Assembly: GCF_014196615.1 (NCBI RefSeq)
Contig: NZ_JACIDY010000001.1
Location: 248,001-312,000, forward strand
Direction: 5' to 3'
From: Novosphingobium fluoreni
GTDB taxonomy: Bacteria; Pseudomonadota; Alphaproteobacteria; Sphingomonadales; Sphingomonadaceae
Length of the DNA stretch: 64,000 bases
Below the pieces are notes generated by a model. It did not search any database. It was not told the DNA's origin and worked only from the letters and a program-made list of their open reading frames with translations. A program made the translations under genes and the position numbers. Position 1 is the stretch's first letter; each line of letters starts with the position of its first letter. This document shows positions 51,755-61,057 of this stretch, in pieces.

Positions 51755-52312
51755 CTATCGCGCTATGATAGAGCTGCGTTCGATCCGCCACACCAACTGA
51801 AGTGCGCTGGCGCCGGGAACATCGTTCGCCCGGCGCAAGACAATCGACCCCCGACGTGATTCGCCGGCATCGGGCGCCCCGATCGTGACGGGGGCTTCAT
51901 AATAGATCGAACCGGCGGCGGTGCCGGTATCGCCCTTGCCCACCGCGATCTTTCGGCCCGCTTCCCCGCCGAATTCCGCCTTCAGCTTATCGGGCGTCAT
52001 CTGCGCATCCAGGCTCCAGGCCCGAGCCGCCGCCGTCCAGTCCGCGATGCGGATGGCGTTGGTATAGAAGCGTAGCAGCCGCTCAGGGTCCTGCCGTTCT
52101 TCCAAAGCGCCCCAATCGAGATCGGCGATGGCTTCGCGGCCACCTTCGGATGCATCAGACGACGGCAGGACATCCGCCGCCTCTTCAGAGGCAGCGCCCT
52201 GCGTATACAGGATGATCGATGGCTGCGGAGTGGGATCCTTCTTGCATGCCGACAGCAGCGTCAAGGCCACGAGGGCGGCGATCGTGGATGGCTTTGCTAC
52301 CTGGCCTGCCAT
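51755..52312 (-). CDS. Putative lipoprotein of unknown function
   Basis: A 185-residue protein beginning with a lipoprotein signal (TIAALVALTLLSAC, Cys23) followed by KKDPTPQPSIILYTQG. The rest contains WGALEERQDPERLLRFYTNAIRIADWTAAARAWSLDA and IYYEAPVTIGAPDAGESRRGSIVLRRANDV, with no domain recognised. The start ATG at 52312 was chosen for the lipobox; GGGAGGA lies 12 bases before it. The gene follows argB after 79 bases on the same strand and may be transcribed with it. Periplasmic lipid-anchored location is expected. Confidence 0.75.
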   Translation of the reverse strand: MAGQVAKPSTIAALVALTLLSACKKDPTPQPSIILYTQGAASEEAADVLPSSDASEGGREAIADLDWGALEERQDPERLLRFYTNAIRIADWTAAARAWSLDAQMTPDKLKAEFGGEAGRKIAVGKGDTGTAAGSIYYEAPVTIGAPDAGESRRGSIVLRRANDVPGASALQLVWRIERSSIIAR

Positions 52313-52391
52313 GATGTCCCGCGATCCTCCCGATTCTGTTTCGCCGCGCGCTTCAGGCCCGCGGCGCTCTGGGTGCCTCCACCGGAAGAAA

Positions 52392-53291
52392 TCAGGCCGC
52401 CTGGATGAGGGTGCCTGCGCCTTCCTGCGTGAAGATTTCCAGCAACATGGCGTGTGACACTCGCCCGTCAAGCACAACCGAGGCTTCGCAGCCTGCCTCC
52501 ACTGCCATCAGGCAGGTTTCCAGCTTGGGAATCATCCCGCCCGAGATCGTGCCATCGGCGCGAAGGCGCGCCAAATCGGCAGGGCGCAAATCGGTCAGCA
52601 ATTCACCCTGCTTGTCCAGCACGCCGGCCACGTCGGTCAGCAGGAACAATCGCGCAGCACCCAGGGCGGCGGCGATCGCACCGGCCATGGTATCGGCGTT
52701 AATGTTGTAGGTCTGGCCGTCGGCCCCGGCGGCGATCGGGGCGATGACCGGGATCATGCCCGCGGCCGAGACGGTTTCGATCACGCTGATGTCGATCCGG
52801 TCCGGTTCGCCCACGAAGCCCAGGTCCACGACCTTCTCGATCAGGCTGTCCGGGTCCTTGGACGTGCGGTTGACCTTGCGGGCGGTGACCATGCCGCCAT
52901 CCTTGCCGGACAGCCCCATCGCCTTGCCGCCGGCCTGGGCGATCCAGCCGACGATCTCCTTGTTGATCGCGCCGCACAGCACCATTTCCGCGACCTGCGC
53001 GGTCTGGGCGTCGGTCACGCGAAGACCGTCGATGAATTGCGATTCGACGCCCATCGTCTTCAGCATCGCGCCGATCTGCGGACCGCCGCCGTGCACCACC
53101 ACCGGGTTAATCCCCACGGCCTTGAGCAGCACGACATCCTCGGCAAAATCGCGCGCCAGATCGGGGTCGCCCATGGCGTGGCCGCCATATTTCACCACGA
53201 AAGTGCGGCCGGCATAACGCTGCATATAGGGCAGTGCATCGACAAGCGTGGCGGCCCGGGCGAGCAAGGCGGGATCGTGCGGCTGAGTCAT
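52392..53291 (-). CDS. argB: Acetylglutamate kinase
   Basis: A 299-residue amino acid kinase that phosphorylates N-acetylglutamate in arginine biosynthesis. Family sequences are [51 protein letters not shown] and [34 protein letters not shown] 53291 gives the usual length; the frame stays open far upstream through the VUT gene, but this is only a shadow. It lies 71 bp after the VUT/YhhQ gene. No other arg genes are in the window, so the pathway is scattered. Confidence 0.96.
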   Translation of the reverse strand: MTQPHDPALLARAATLVDALPYMQRYAGRTFVVKYGGHAMGDPDLARDFAEDVVLLKAVGINPVVVHGGGPQIGAMLKTMGVESQFIDGLRVTDAQTAQVAEMVLCGAINKEIVGWIAQAGGKAMGLSGKDGGMVTARKVNRTSKDPDSLIEKVVDLGFVGEPDRIDISVIETVSAAGMIPVIAPIAAGADGQTYNINADTMAGAIAAALGAARLFLLTDVAGVLDKQGELLTDLRPADLARLRADGTISGGMIPKLETCLMAVEAGCEASVVLDGRVSHAMLLEIFTQEGAGTLIQAA

Positions 53292-53362
53292 GGCGCGCGG
53301 CTTAGGACCGTGCGGTGCGGAATTGAAGGGCTTTTTGCTGCCCTCAGCGGTCCAGCCCCGCT

Positions 53363-54052
53363 TCAATTGTCCAAGCGGCGCCCCAGCCGCACGAACAGCC
53401 AGATGAACGGCGGCACCATGATCGTGGAGAGGATCAGCTTGGACACGATCTGCCCCTCCATGATCGTGCCGATCGGCATCGGCTGGCCATTGGCTTCCAC
53501 CGTGCCGTAGAACGAGATGGTGATGAAGATCACGGTATCGACCACCTGGCTGAGCAAGCTGGCGATCCAGGCGCGCACCATCAGCAGTTTGCCGCTGCCG
53601 CCCGAACCCAACCCGCCGGCCAGCCGGGAAAACAGATAGACGTTCAGCGTCTGCGAGATGCCATAGGAGCACAGCCCGGCGAACTGCATCCGCGCGCCCT
53701 GGCCCAGCAGGCGGGCAAAGGCATCCTGATCGCTCCAGAAAGGGGCGGGCGGCGCGACGCGGATCACCACCGTCAGCAGCACCATCGAGACAATCAGCGG
53801 GATGAAGCCATAGCGCACCAGCCGGTTCGCCACCGCCTGACCGTATAGCTCCGCCACCGCGCTGGAGAGCACCACCAGCAGCAGGAACGCGAAGATGCCG
53901 GATTCGACCGCAAGGTCTCCCAGGATCGGCCAATGCCCCAGCGAGGCGAGCTTGGTGCCCAGCACTCCTGCAAGCACGGCCAATCCGCCGTAGAGCAGTG
54001 AGAACACGAACAGGGCGCGCGGGATGGTTATGGGCTGGGAAGGGCTGGACAT
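53363..54052 (-). CDS. VUT-family queuosine precursor transporter (YhhQ-like)
   Basis: A 229-residue protein with about six membrane helices and the VUT pattern: [11 protein letters not shown] in the central region and [24 protein letters not shown] late in the protein. YhhQ proteins import queuosine precursors such as preQ0/preQ1 used in tRNA modification. Length is typical. It lies upstream of argB on the same strand and has an inverted repeat element in its 5-prime flank at 54123. Specific substrate is inferred from the family only. Confidence 0.85.
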   Translation of the reverse strand: MSSPSQPITIPRALFVFSLLYGGLAVLAGVLGTKLASLGHWPILGDLAVESGIFAFLLLVVLSSAVAELYGQAVANRLVRYGFIPLIVSMVLLTVVIRVAPPAPFWSDQDAFARLLGQGARMQFAGLCSYGISQTLNVYLFSRLAGGLGSGGSGKLLMVRAWIASLLSQVVDTVIFITISFYGTVEANGQPMPIGTIMEGQIVSKLILSTIMVPPFIWLFVRLGRRLDN

Positions 54053-54359
54053 TTTGGGGACTTAACGGCGCGCAGGCGATTGCGATAGGGGGCGTGAACC
54101 CCTGCCCCCTACTGGTCTACCTCCGTTCGTGTCGAGCGAAGTCGAGACACGGCAGCGCTTCACCAGCGTATCTCGACTTCGCTCGATACGAACGGATTCC
54201 ACAAGGACACTTCCCGCACGAACGGAAATGCTATGCGTCTGATCCGAAGCGTCCTGCGTCCTCGACCGCTTGCCCCCCCAACAAAGCCTCTAGCCCTTGG
54301 CCTTCCACCCGCCTAGTTTCCGCGCGCCTTCCTTTACTTAACCAGGATCCCCGCGCGCG
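54053..54359. other. Intergenic region carrying an inverted repeat
   Basis: A 307-base gap between the divergent VUT/YhhQ transporter and the CNT transporter. Apart from the 73-base inverted repeat at 54123-54195 it shows no coding potential. Promoters for both genes should lie here, but no convincing -35/-10 pair stands out. Confidence 0.5.
54123..54195. repeat. 73-base inverted repeat (sphingomonad-type extragenic palindrome)
   Basis: Twenty-five bases at 54123-54147 pair with 54171-54195 with a single G-T wobble across a 23-base centre. The arms, including TCGAGCGAAGTCGAGA, are of the type repeated many times in sphingomonad genomes between genes. In RNA it would fold into a very stable hairpin. 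A shorter diverged relative appears at 34269-34341. Confidence 0.8.
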
Positions 54360-55703
54360 ATGCACGTTGCCTTCAGCCTCCTCGGCATCGCCTTGATCAT
54401 GCTGGCCGCCTTCCTGCTATCGGCCAACCGGGGCGCGATCCGCCCGCGCGTGGTGGGTGCAGCTTTCGCCTTGCAGGCCGGGTTCGCCGCGCTTGTCCTC
54501 TACGTGCCCTTCGGTCGCACCGTGCTGGGAGGGGCGGCGCGAGGGGTGGAGACGTTGCTGGGCTATGCCCATGCGGGCGTCGATTTCCTGTTCGGCCCGC
54601 TGGCCAGGCCGGAAATGGGCGGCACCAGCTTCGCCATTTCGGCGCTGCCGGTGATCATCTTCTTCGCCTCGCTGATCTCGATCCTCTATTATCTCAAGAT
54701 CATGCCGCTGGTGATCCGCTGGATCGGCGGCGGGCTGGAGAAGATCACCGGCATCTCCAAGGTGGAAAGTCTGGCGGCCGCCTCGAACATCTTCGTCGGC
54801 CAGAGCGAGGCGCCACTGGTGGTCCGGCCCTATCTCGCGTCGCTGACGCCCTCGCAGTTGTTCTGCCTGATGACGGTGGGCATGGCGGGTGTGGCGGGCA
54901 CGATCCTGGCCGCCTACGCCAGCATGGGCATCCGCATCGACTATCTGGTGGCGGCCGCATTCATGTCCGCGCCGGGGGGCATCTTCATGGCCAAGATGAT
55001 CATGCCCGATCCGCGACCGGCGGCGCCCTCGCTGATCGCCGATGGCGATGTGCTGCGCTATGAACATGATGCGCCCCCGCCCGCCGGAATGGCCGCCGCC
55101 GCGCTGAAGAGGGAGGACATGACGCACCAGCCGGGCGTGCACGACGACGTGCCGGTCGAAGTGCCGCATGACGAAGAGAAGCCGGCCAACATCATCATGG
55201 CCGCCGCGCAAGGGGCGCAGACGGGCGTGAAACTGGCGGTGGCGGTAGGCGCGATGGTGCTGGCGTTCGTGGCATTGATCGCGCTGGCGAACGGCCTCGT
55301 CGGCTGGATCGCGGGGCTGCTGGGCTTTGCCGATGTAACGTTCCAGGTGCTGCTGGGCTACCTCTTCGCGCCGATCTTCTACCTGCTGGCAACGCCCGAC
55401 TGGAATGAGGCGCTGCAGGCGGGCGGCCTGTTCGGCACCAAGATCGTGCTGAACGAATTCGTCGCCTTCATCGAACTGGGCAAGGACGCCGGACTTTCGC
55501 CGCGCACCGTGGGCGTGATCACCTTTGCCTTGTGCGGTTTCGCCAACTTCTCGTCGATCGCAATCCAGATGGCGGTGACGGGCGGCCTGGCCCCGAACCA
55601 GCGCCCGGTGATCGCCCGGCTGGGCATGCGGGCGCTGGCGGCGGGCAGCCTGTCCAATCTGATGAGCGCGGCGCTGGCCGGGCTCTTCCTTGGGTTGGGC
55701 TGA
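54360..55703 (+). CDS. CNT-family (NupC-like) nucleoside transporter
   Basis: A 447-residue concentrative nucleoside transporter. Signature sequences are SASNIFVG-type AAASNIFVGQSEAPLVVRPYL, GMAGVAGTILAAYASMG, FMSAPGGIFMAKMI and GLFGTKIVLNEFVAFIEL. A polar insert between residues 215 and 275 (DGDVLRYEHDAPPP, MTHQPGVHDDVPVEVPHDEEKP) is larger than in E. coli NupC, as often seen in sphingomonads. It imports nucleosides with protons or sodium. It stands alone, with the repeat-containing intergenic region before it. Confidence 0.92.
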   Translation: MHVAFSLLGIALIMLAAFLLSANRGAIRPRVVGAAFALQAGFAALVLYVPFGRTVLGGAARGVETLLGYAHAGVDFLFGPLARPEMGGTSFAISALPVIIFFASLISILYYLKIMPLVIRWIGGGLEKITGISKVESLAAASNIFVGQSEAPLVVRPYLASLTPSQLFCLMTVGMAGVAGTILAAYASMGIRIDYLVAAAFMSAPGGIFMAKMIMPDPRPAAPSLIADGDVLRYEHDAPPPAGMAAAALKREDMTHQPGVHDDVPVEVPHDEEKPANIIMAAAQGAQTGVKLAVAVGAMVLAFVALIALANGLVGWIAGLLGFADVTFQVLLGYLFAPIFYLLATPDWNEALQAGGLFGTKIVLNEFVAFIELGKDAGLSPRTVGVITFALCGFANFSSIAIQMAVTGGLAPNQRPVIARLGMRALAAGSLSNLMSAALAGLFLGLG

Positions 55704-55743
55704 CCCGCCCGGCAAGGGCCTCCGCGTTCGAAGAGACGTCCTC

Positions 55744-56310
55744 TCAGCTTGGCGTCATCACGCCCTTGTGATGCCCGGCAAAGCCCAGGAACGCCTTCAT
55801 CCAGCCGTTCAGGAATTCACGCGAGGCTTCGGAAATCGTGTGGTCATCCGCCACCAGATCGTCCTTCCACTGGATGTAGGCCTCCGGCTGATCCATCAGC
55901 GGCACGTCCAGGTAGGCGAGCACGATACGCAGATGCGATTGCCCCAGCGCGGTGCCGATCGGGCTGATCGAAGTGCCGATCACCGCAGACGGCTTCCCCT
56001 TCCACACGCTCTCCCCATAAGGACGCGAGCCGTAGTCGATCGCGTTCTTCAGCACGCCGGGGATCGAGCGGTTGTATTCCGGGCTGACGAACAGCAGCGC
56101 ATCGCTGCTCTTCACCAGTTCGCGCAGGGCCACCACGGTCTCGGGCGGGCTCTCGTCATGCTCCTCGGTGTAGAGCGGCAAAGAGCCGATGTCGGCGAAG
56201 TGATATTCGTGTTCGGCCGCGTCGGGCAGGCGGATCAGAGCTTCGGCCAGACTACGGTTGATCGAACCGGGCCGAAGCGACCCGACGAGAACACAGACTT
56301 TGAGTGGCAT
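55744..56310 (-). CDS. NADPH-dependent FMN reductase
   Basis: A 188-residue flavodoxin-like oxidoreductase with the FMN-phosphate loop VLVGSLRPGSINRSLAEAL, FVSPEYNRSIPGVLKNAIDYGSRPYGESVWKGKPSAVIGTS, which is diagnostic for the NADPH-dependent FMN reductase/ChrR-type quinone reductase family. ATG 56310 is chosen because AGGAG is seven bases upstream. It transfers electrons from NADPH to FMN or quinones in the cytoplasm. Convergent with the CNT transporter gene. Confidence 0.9.
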   Translation of the reverse strand: MPLKVCVLVGSLRPGSINRSLAEALIRLPDAAEHEYHFADIGSLPLYTEEHDESPPETVVALRELVKSSDALLFVSPEYNRSIPGVLKNAIDYGSRPYGESVWKGKPSAVIGTSISPIGTALGQSHLRIVLAYLDVPLMDQPEAYIQWKDDLVADDHTISEASREFLNGWMKAFLGFAGHHKGVMTPS

Positions 56311-56423
56311 GGACAGGCTCCTGAAGGGAAGAGTTCGGCAACCCAACCCTCGTCAGCCCCGGGCGTTCCCTTTTTCCATCCGATCACCGTCATCCGATCA
56401 GGCGGAGCGACAGACCAAGATGA

Positions 56424-57062
56424 TCAGGCGCGCACCGCGTGCGGGTTGATTTCGCATGCCTCTTTGGTCTGCGTGCTGCCGCCCCCCAGCAAGGCGATCG
56501 CCAGGAACCCGGCGATCACCAGCGCCACGAAGCCCAGGGTGACGAGGCCCAAGTACTTGTCGATGAACTTTTTGATCGGTGCGCCGAACAACCGGAACAG
56601 CACACCCACGATCATGAAGCTGATCGAGCGCGAGATGATGCTGGCGCCGATAAACACCGGCAGGCTCATGCCGATGAAGCCGGCGGTGATCGTCAGCAGC
56701 TTGAACGGGATCGGCGTGGCGCCCTTCACGATGATGATCTCCGCGCCGTATTCGCGCAGATAGCAGGCGGCCTTGGGGAAGCTTTCCGCCAGGCCCAGCG
56801 CGTGGAGCAGCGCCTGCCCGAACGCTTCGTAAGCCAGCGCACCGATTGCGTAACCCAACAGTCCGCCCAGCACCGAGCCCAGCGTGGCGATCGCGGCGAA
56901 GCGGATCGCCTTCTTCGGCTCGGCCAGGCACATCAGACCCAGCAAGGGGTGCGGAGGCACCGGGAAGAAGCTTGCCTCCATGAAGGCGAAAGCGGCCAGC
57001 CACCAGGCGGCATGCGGGTGCGAGGCCTTGGCCAAGGTCCAGTTATACAGGCGGCGCAGCAT
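56424..57062 (-). CDS. VTT/YqaA-like membrane protein
   Basis: A 212-residue membrane protein of the YqaA branch of the VTT (SNARE-associated, DedA-like) family: FMEASFFPVPPHPLLGLMCLAEPKKAIRFAAIATLGSVLGGLLGYAIG and KGATPIPFKLLTITAGFIGMSLPVFIGASIISRSISF show the F-P-V-P...P-P and P-I-P-x-K motifs. About five membrane helices are predicted. Relatives act in lipid handling at the membrane, but this branch is not characterised. The start ATG at 57062 follows GGGGGA. Divergent from the phage-like cluster. Confidence 0.85.
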   Translation of the reverse strand: MLRRLYNWTLAKASHPHAAWWLAAFAFMEASFFPVPPHPLLGLMCLAEPKKAIRFAAIATLGSVLGGLLGYAIGALAYEAFGQALLHALGLAESFPKAACYLREYGAEIIIVKGATPIPFKLLTITAGFIGMSLPVFIGASIISRSISFMIVGVLFRLFGAPIKKFIDKYLGLVTLGFVALVIAGFLAIALLGGGSTQTKEACEINPHAVRA

Positions 57063-57161
57063 GTGATTCCCCCTGGACCACGCCGATGCGCCGTCCCGTA
57101 TCGCCGGGACTAGCAGCAAACCCCCGGCGAGCAAGTGTATAACCTAATTGGCACTTTTTAC

Positions 57162-57190
57162 TTGACTTGTTCAGGCGATATCGGTACATA
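57162..57190 (+). promoter_or_regulatory. Predicted promoter of the GTA-like cluster
   Basis: TTGACT (57162-57167) and TACATA (57185-57190) are separated by an ideal 17 bases in an AT-rich 60-base stretch. It lies 64 bases before the first gene of the packaging/head cluster and matches the sigma-70 type consensus better than any other site seen here. Confidence 0.5.
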
Positions 57191-57253
57191 ACAGGAACAA
57201 CGTCGGAGGGCTGATCTGCTCTCCCCAATCCGCAAAACTTGCAGGAGCCCATC

Positions 57254-57751
57254 ATGGTGGACACGAAGGTGCCTTCCAGCACCCGGCCGCGCGTCATGCG
57301 CGCCGCCCCCAAAGACCGCTGGCGGCGCGTGTTCCTGGATGCGCTGGCTGCGACCTCCAACGTCACCGCATCTGCCAAAATGGCCAATGTGCCGACATCC
57401 AAGGCCTATGACGCACGGCGCAAGGATGCGGCGTTCTACCGCGCCTGGCAGGAAGCGCTGTGCGAAGGTTATGAGCATCTGGAAATGGCGCTGCTCCACC
57501 GCCTGCGCGAAGGCGAAGTGAAGGCCGCCCCGGGCGCCAAGCGCGGCGTGCGCGTGTTCGACAATGCCACCGCCCTGCGCCTGCTGATCGCCCATCGCGA
57601 TTCCGTTTCGCGGCAGCAGGCGATCCGCGGCAACGAGGATGCGCAGGCCGTGATTGCGGAGATCAACGCGCGCATCATGAAGCTGCGCAAGCCGGCCGAG
57701 CTGGAAGCACCCGCCACGATCGAAGCGGCGGCGGAGCCTTGCGATGACTGA
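57254..57751 (+). CDS. Terminase-associated DNA-binding protein (GTA gp1/TerS-like)
   Basis: A 165-residue basic protein just ahead of the large terminase. It has an N-terminal helix-turn-helix-like part (WRRVFLDALAATSNVTASAKMANVPTSKAYDARRKD) and helical C-terminus. This resembles small terminase-like or DNA-binding proteins in GTA clusters. The start ATG at 57254 has AGGAG six bases upstream. The stop overlaps the large terminase start by eight bases. It is expected to bind DNA and recruit the terminase. The name is by position and size, not by strong motif. Confidence 0.75.
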   Translation: MVDTKVPSSTRPRVMRAAPKDRWRRVFLDALAATSNVTASAKMANVPTSKAYDARRKDAAFYRAWQEALCEGYEHLEMALLHRLREGEVKAAPGAKRGVRVFDNATALRLLIAHRDSVSRQQAIRGNEDAQAVIAEINARIMKLRKPAELEAPATIEAAAEPCDD

Positions 57752-59072
57752 GACCGAACTCTTCGCGCGCTATGCCGGGGCCAGCGACGCCGATCGCCAG
57801 CGGTTGTTTCGCGGCCTGCCGCCCAGCGGCCCGGTTGAGACACGAAGCAACTGGCGCATGTGGGGCCGGGCGGAGCAAATCGCGCCCGCCGGAGACTGGC
57901 GGACGTGGCTGATCATGGCCGGGCGCGGCTTTGGCAAGACCCGCGCCGGGGCGGAATGGGTGCGCGAGATGGCGGAGGCTTGTCCCGACGCCCGCATCGC
58001 GCTGGTCGCCGCATCCTTGAGCGAGGCGCGTGCCGTGATCGTGGAGGGCGAAAGCGGCTTGCTCTCGCTCGGTCCGGTGCATCGCCGCCCCGCCTTCGAA
58101 CCCTCGCTGCGCCGCGTGACTTGGCCCAACGGCGCGCAGGCCACGCTCTATTCGGCGGGTGAGCCGGATTCGCTGCGCGGCCCCCAGCATAGCCACGCCT
58201 GGTGTGACGAGATCGCGAAGTGGGACAATGCCGGCGGCCGTGCCATCGCCGCGTGGGACAACCTGATGCTGGGGCTGAGGCTGGGCGCGCAGCCTCGCAT
58301 CGTCGCCACCACTACGCCGCGCGCGGTTCCGCTGATGCGCCGCCTGCTGGCCGAGGCCGAAGGCGACATCATCGTCACGCGTGGGCGGACCGAGGACAAT
58401 GCCCATAACCTGCCGCTGCGCTTCGTGCGCGATGTGCGGCGCAGCTTCGGGCGATCGCTGCTCGGTCGTCAGGAGCTGGACGGCGAGATGGTGGAGGATC
58501 TGCCCGGGGCGCTGTGGACGCGCGCCATGCTGGAGGACTGCCGCGAGGATGGTCCGCCCAACATGACGCGGGTGGTGATCGGAGTCGATCCGCCCGCCTC
58601 GGGCCGGGGCGACGCCTGCGGCATCGTCGTCGTCGGGCTCGGCGCCGATGGCCTGGCGCGGGTCGTACACGATGGTTCGCTGGTGAAGCCCAGCCCGGAA
58701 CGGTGGGCACGCAAGGTGGCCCGCACCAGTGACTTGTGGAACGCCGACCGCGTGATCGCCGAAGCCAACCAGGGTGGCGAGATGGTCGGCTCCGTGCTTC
58801 GAGCCTCGGGCATCGCGATGCCGGTGAAGCTGGTCCACGCCAGCCGGGGCAAAGTGGCCAGAGCCGAACCCGTCGCCGCGCTCTACGAGGCCGGGCGCGT
58901 GCGGCATGCGGGGATCTTCCCCGAGCTGGAAGACCAGTTGTGCGGCCTCATCACCGGCGGCGGCTACGAAGGACCAGGGCGCTCCCCCGACCGCGCCGAT
59001 GCGCTAGTCTGGGCGCTGACCGAATTGATGCTGCTGCCCCGCGGCGCACCCAGCGTGCGGCTGGCGCTGTGA
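57744..59072 (+). CDS. Large terminase subunit
   Basis: A 442-residue terminase with an ATPase domain (Walker A AGRGFGKT, 59-66; Walker B WCDEIAKW with D154 and E155; TTTPRAV as coupling segment) and an RNase H-like nuclease domain with Asp282 in VVIGVDPP, EANQGGEMV and a C-terminal RSPDRADALVWALTEL providing further metal-binding acids. It packages DNA into the capsid. Length and motifs match the Rhodobacter GTA gp2 type and HK97-like phages. Confidence 0.93.
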   Translation: MTETELFARYAGASDADRQRLFRGLPPSGPVETRSNWRMWGRAEQIAPAGDWRTWLIMAGRGFGKTRAGAEWVREMAEACPDARIALVAASLSEARAVIVEGESGLLSLGPVHRRPAFEPSLRRVTWPNGAQATLYSAGEPDSLRGPQHSHAWCDEIAKWDNAGGRAIAAWDNLMLGLRLGAQPRIVATTTPRAVPLMRRLLAEAEGDIIVTRGRTEDNAHNLPLRFVRDVRRSFGRSLLGRQELDGEMVEDLPGALWTRAMLEDCREDGPPNMTRVVIGVDPPASGRGDACGIVVVGLGADGLARVVHDGSLVKPSPERWARKVARTSDLWNADRVIAEANQGGEMVGSVLRASGIAMPVKLVHASRGKVARAEPVAALYEAGRVRHAGIFPELEDQLCGLITGGGYEGPGRSPDRADALVWALTELMLLPRGAPSVRLAL

Positions 59073-59129
59073 TGCACCGTTCCAAGTATCCCCGCCGAGC
59101 CATCCCCGCAAACCGAGAGAAGGCGTAAA

Positions 59130-60299
59130 ATGTCGATCATCCAGTCGCTAGTCACCGCTTTCAAGGGCACTGAAAAGCGCGTGCCGCTGGCGCGTGGCTC
59201 CGCCTCGCCTTGGCACTTCGCCACCGGCACCGCATCGCGCGCGCCGTTCGAATACAACGCCGCCGTGCGCCGCGCCTACCTGGAGAACCCGGTGGCCCAG
59301 CGCGCCGTGCGCTTGGTGGCTGAAGGGATCGCCGGTGCGCCGCTGCTGCCCGCCGATCCGCGCCTGGCCTGCCTGGTGGGCGATACCAGCGCCGGGCAAT
59401 CTCTGCTGGAAACGCTCGCCTCGCACCTCTTGCTGCACGGCAACGCCTTCGTGCAGGTGCTGAAGGATGCCCGCGGCTTTCCCGTGGAGCTGTTCGCCTT
59501 GCGGCCTGAGCGGATGAGCGTGGTCGCCGGGCCGGATGGCTGGCCCACCGCCTGGACCTACACCGTCGGCGGCCGCCCGGTGACGATCGCGTTGGAGGAT
59601 GAGGACGCCAGCCCGAACCTGATCCACATCCGCCACTTCCACCCGGCGGACGATCACCACGGCGCGGGTTGCCTGGTGGCCGCAGAGCAAGCGGTGGCGA
59701 TCCACAATGCCGCCGCCGACTGGAACCGCCAGATTCTGGAAAACTCCGCCCGCCCCTCCGGCGCGCTGGTTTATGATAGCGGCGATGGCGCGACGTTGAC
59801 GGGCGAGCAGTTCGACCGCTTGCGGGACGAGTTGGGCCGGACCTTTGCCGGAGCGGCCAACGCCGGGCGGCCGCTGCTGTTGGAAGGCGGGCTGAAGTGG
59901 CAGGCCATGGCGATGACCCCGGCGGACATGGACTTCGCCACGCTGAAGTCCGCCGCGGCGCGAGACATCGCGCTGGCCTTCGGCGTGCCCCCTATGCTCC
60001 TGGGTCTGCCGGGCGATGCGACTTACGCCAATTATCGCGAGGCCAACCGCGCGCTGTGGCGGCTCACTCTGCTGCCACTGGCCACCAAGCTTCTGGACGC
60101 GCTGGCGGAGGGGCTGGCCCCGTGGTTCCCCGCAGAGCCGGGCAAGCCGCTGCTGGCGATCGACCTCGATCGCGTGCCCGCGCTGGCCGAGGATCGCGAG
60201 CGACTGTGGGCGCAAGTCACCGCAGCCAACTTTCTGAATGACGCGGAAAAGCGCGCTATTCTGGGCCTGCCCGCAAAGGATGAAGGGAACATTTCATGA
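59130..60299 (+). CDS. Portal protein, HK97/GTA family
   Basis: A 389-residue portal protein. The middle contains LLLHGNAFVQVLKDARGFPVELFALRPERMSV and the conserved NWNRQ/DWNRQILENSARPSGALV, and the C-terminal part has PADMDFATLKSAAARDIALAFGVPPMLLGLPGDATYANYREANRALWR, both characteristic of HK97-family portals. It forms the dodecameric DNA entry ring at one capsid vertex. It follows the terminase after 57 bases and overlaps the next gene by four. Confidence 0.93.
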   Translation: MSIIQSLVTAFKGTEKRVPLARGSASPWHFATGTASRAPFEYNAAVRRAYLENPVAQRAVRLVAEGIAGAPLLPADPRLACLVGDTSAGQSLLETLASHLLLHGNAFVQVLKDARGFPVELFALRPERMSVVAGPDGWPTAWTYTVGGRPVTIALEDEDASPNLIHIRHFHPADDHHGAGCLVAAEQAVAIHNAAADWNRQILENSARPSGALVYDSGDGATLTGEQFDRLRDELGRTFAGAANAGRPLLLEGGLKWQAMAMTPADMDFATLKSAAARDIALAFGVPPMLLGLPGDATYANYREANRALWRLTLLPLATKLLDALAEGLAPWFPAEPGKPLLAIDLDRVPALAEDRERLWAQVTAANFLNDAEKRAILGLPAKDEGNIS

Positions 60300-60601
60300 A
60301 CAATGACATGCTGGCCGGCCTGCTTTCGCAAGCCCGCTCCGAAGGCGTCGATCTCGTCACCCTGCGCGCCATCGTCGAGGAGGCGAGCGAGCTGGGGGCC
60401 CAGCGCACACTGGCCTCGATCGGGCTGGACGATGCGCGTGCCTCGGGCGACTTGTCCGAACTGCGCGAGCTGCTGCGCGCCTGGCGCGATGCCAAGGCGA
60501 GCGCCCGCAACGCCGCGCTGGCGTGGATCGTGCGCGGGTTCTGCGCTCTGGTGCTGCTGGGACTGGCCGTGCGGCTGGGCGCGACGGAACTGTTGAAGTG
60601 A
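60296..60601 (+). CDS. DUF6127-like small protein of the GTA cluster
   Basis: A 101-residue protein between portal and prohead protease, overlapping both by four bases. The first 70 residues are charged and helical (DMLAGLLSQARSEGVDLVTLRAIVEEASELGAQRT) and a single membrane-like helix follows (LAWIVRGFCALVLLGLAVRLGA). It corresponds to a small protein found at this position in sphingomonad GTA clusters (DUF6127-like). It could be membrane-tethered during assembly. Function unknown. Confidence 0.75.
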   Translation: MNNDMLAGLLSQARSEGVDLVTLRAIVEEASELGAQRTLASIGLDDARASGDLSELRELLRAWRDAKASARNAALAWIVRGFCALVLLGLAVRLGATELLK

Positions 60602-61002
60602 GCCTGCGCTTCGCCGGATATGCCGCGCTGTTCGGGCGGCGCGATGCCGGGCGCGATGCCATCCGGCCCGGTGCCTTCGCGCAGTCGCTGGCGGGTCGCC
60701 GCGATCCGCTGCCGCTGTTCTGGCAGCACCGCGCCGACCAGCGCATCGGCTGGGTCGAGCATATCGCCGAGGATGCGCGCGGCCTGCGCGTGATCGCCAG
60801 CGTCGACAATCCCGACGGCGGCGCAGGCCGGGCTCTCCTGCGGCGCGCGGTGACGGGGCTGAGCTTCGGCTACGCCACCCGCGCGGCTTCGCACTCGGCC
60901 AGCGGACGCGATCTGCTGGCGGTGGATTTGCTGGAAGTCAGCCTCGTCAGCTTCCCGCTGCAACACGGCGCGCGAGTGCATCTCGTCATGCCGCGCTCCT
61001 GA
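60598..61002 (+). CDS. Prohead protease (HK97 family)
   Basis: A 134-residue serine protease starting with GTG at 60598, overlapping the preceding stop. Catalytic His44 (FWQHR) and Ser89 (VTGLSFGY) lie at the usual places of the U35/HK97 family, with LEVSLVSFPLQ closing the fold. It cleaves the capsid protein delta domain and itself during head maturation. Length is at the short end of the family but typical for GTAs. Confidence 0.9.
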   Translation: MSLRFAGYAALFGRRDAGRDAIRPGAFAQSLAGRRDPLPLFWQHRADQRIGWVEHIAEDARGLRVIASVDNPDGGAGRALLRRAVTGLSFGYATRAASHSASGRDLLAVDLLEVSLVSFPLQHGARVHLVMPRS

Positions 61003-61057
61003 GAGACGGCCCCTGCCCGGATCTCATCACTGCTTCACCACGAAAGGCCAATGCCCC

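Noticed and set aside
52392..53933. A 513-codon version of ArgB extending through the VUT gene
   Set aside because: The extension is an out-of-frame read of a conserved transporter gene; ArgB of normal length starts at 53291.
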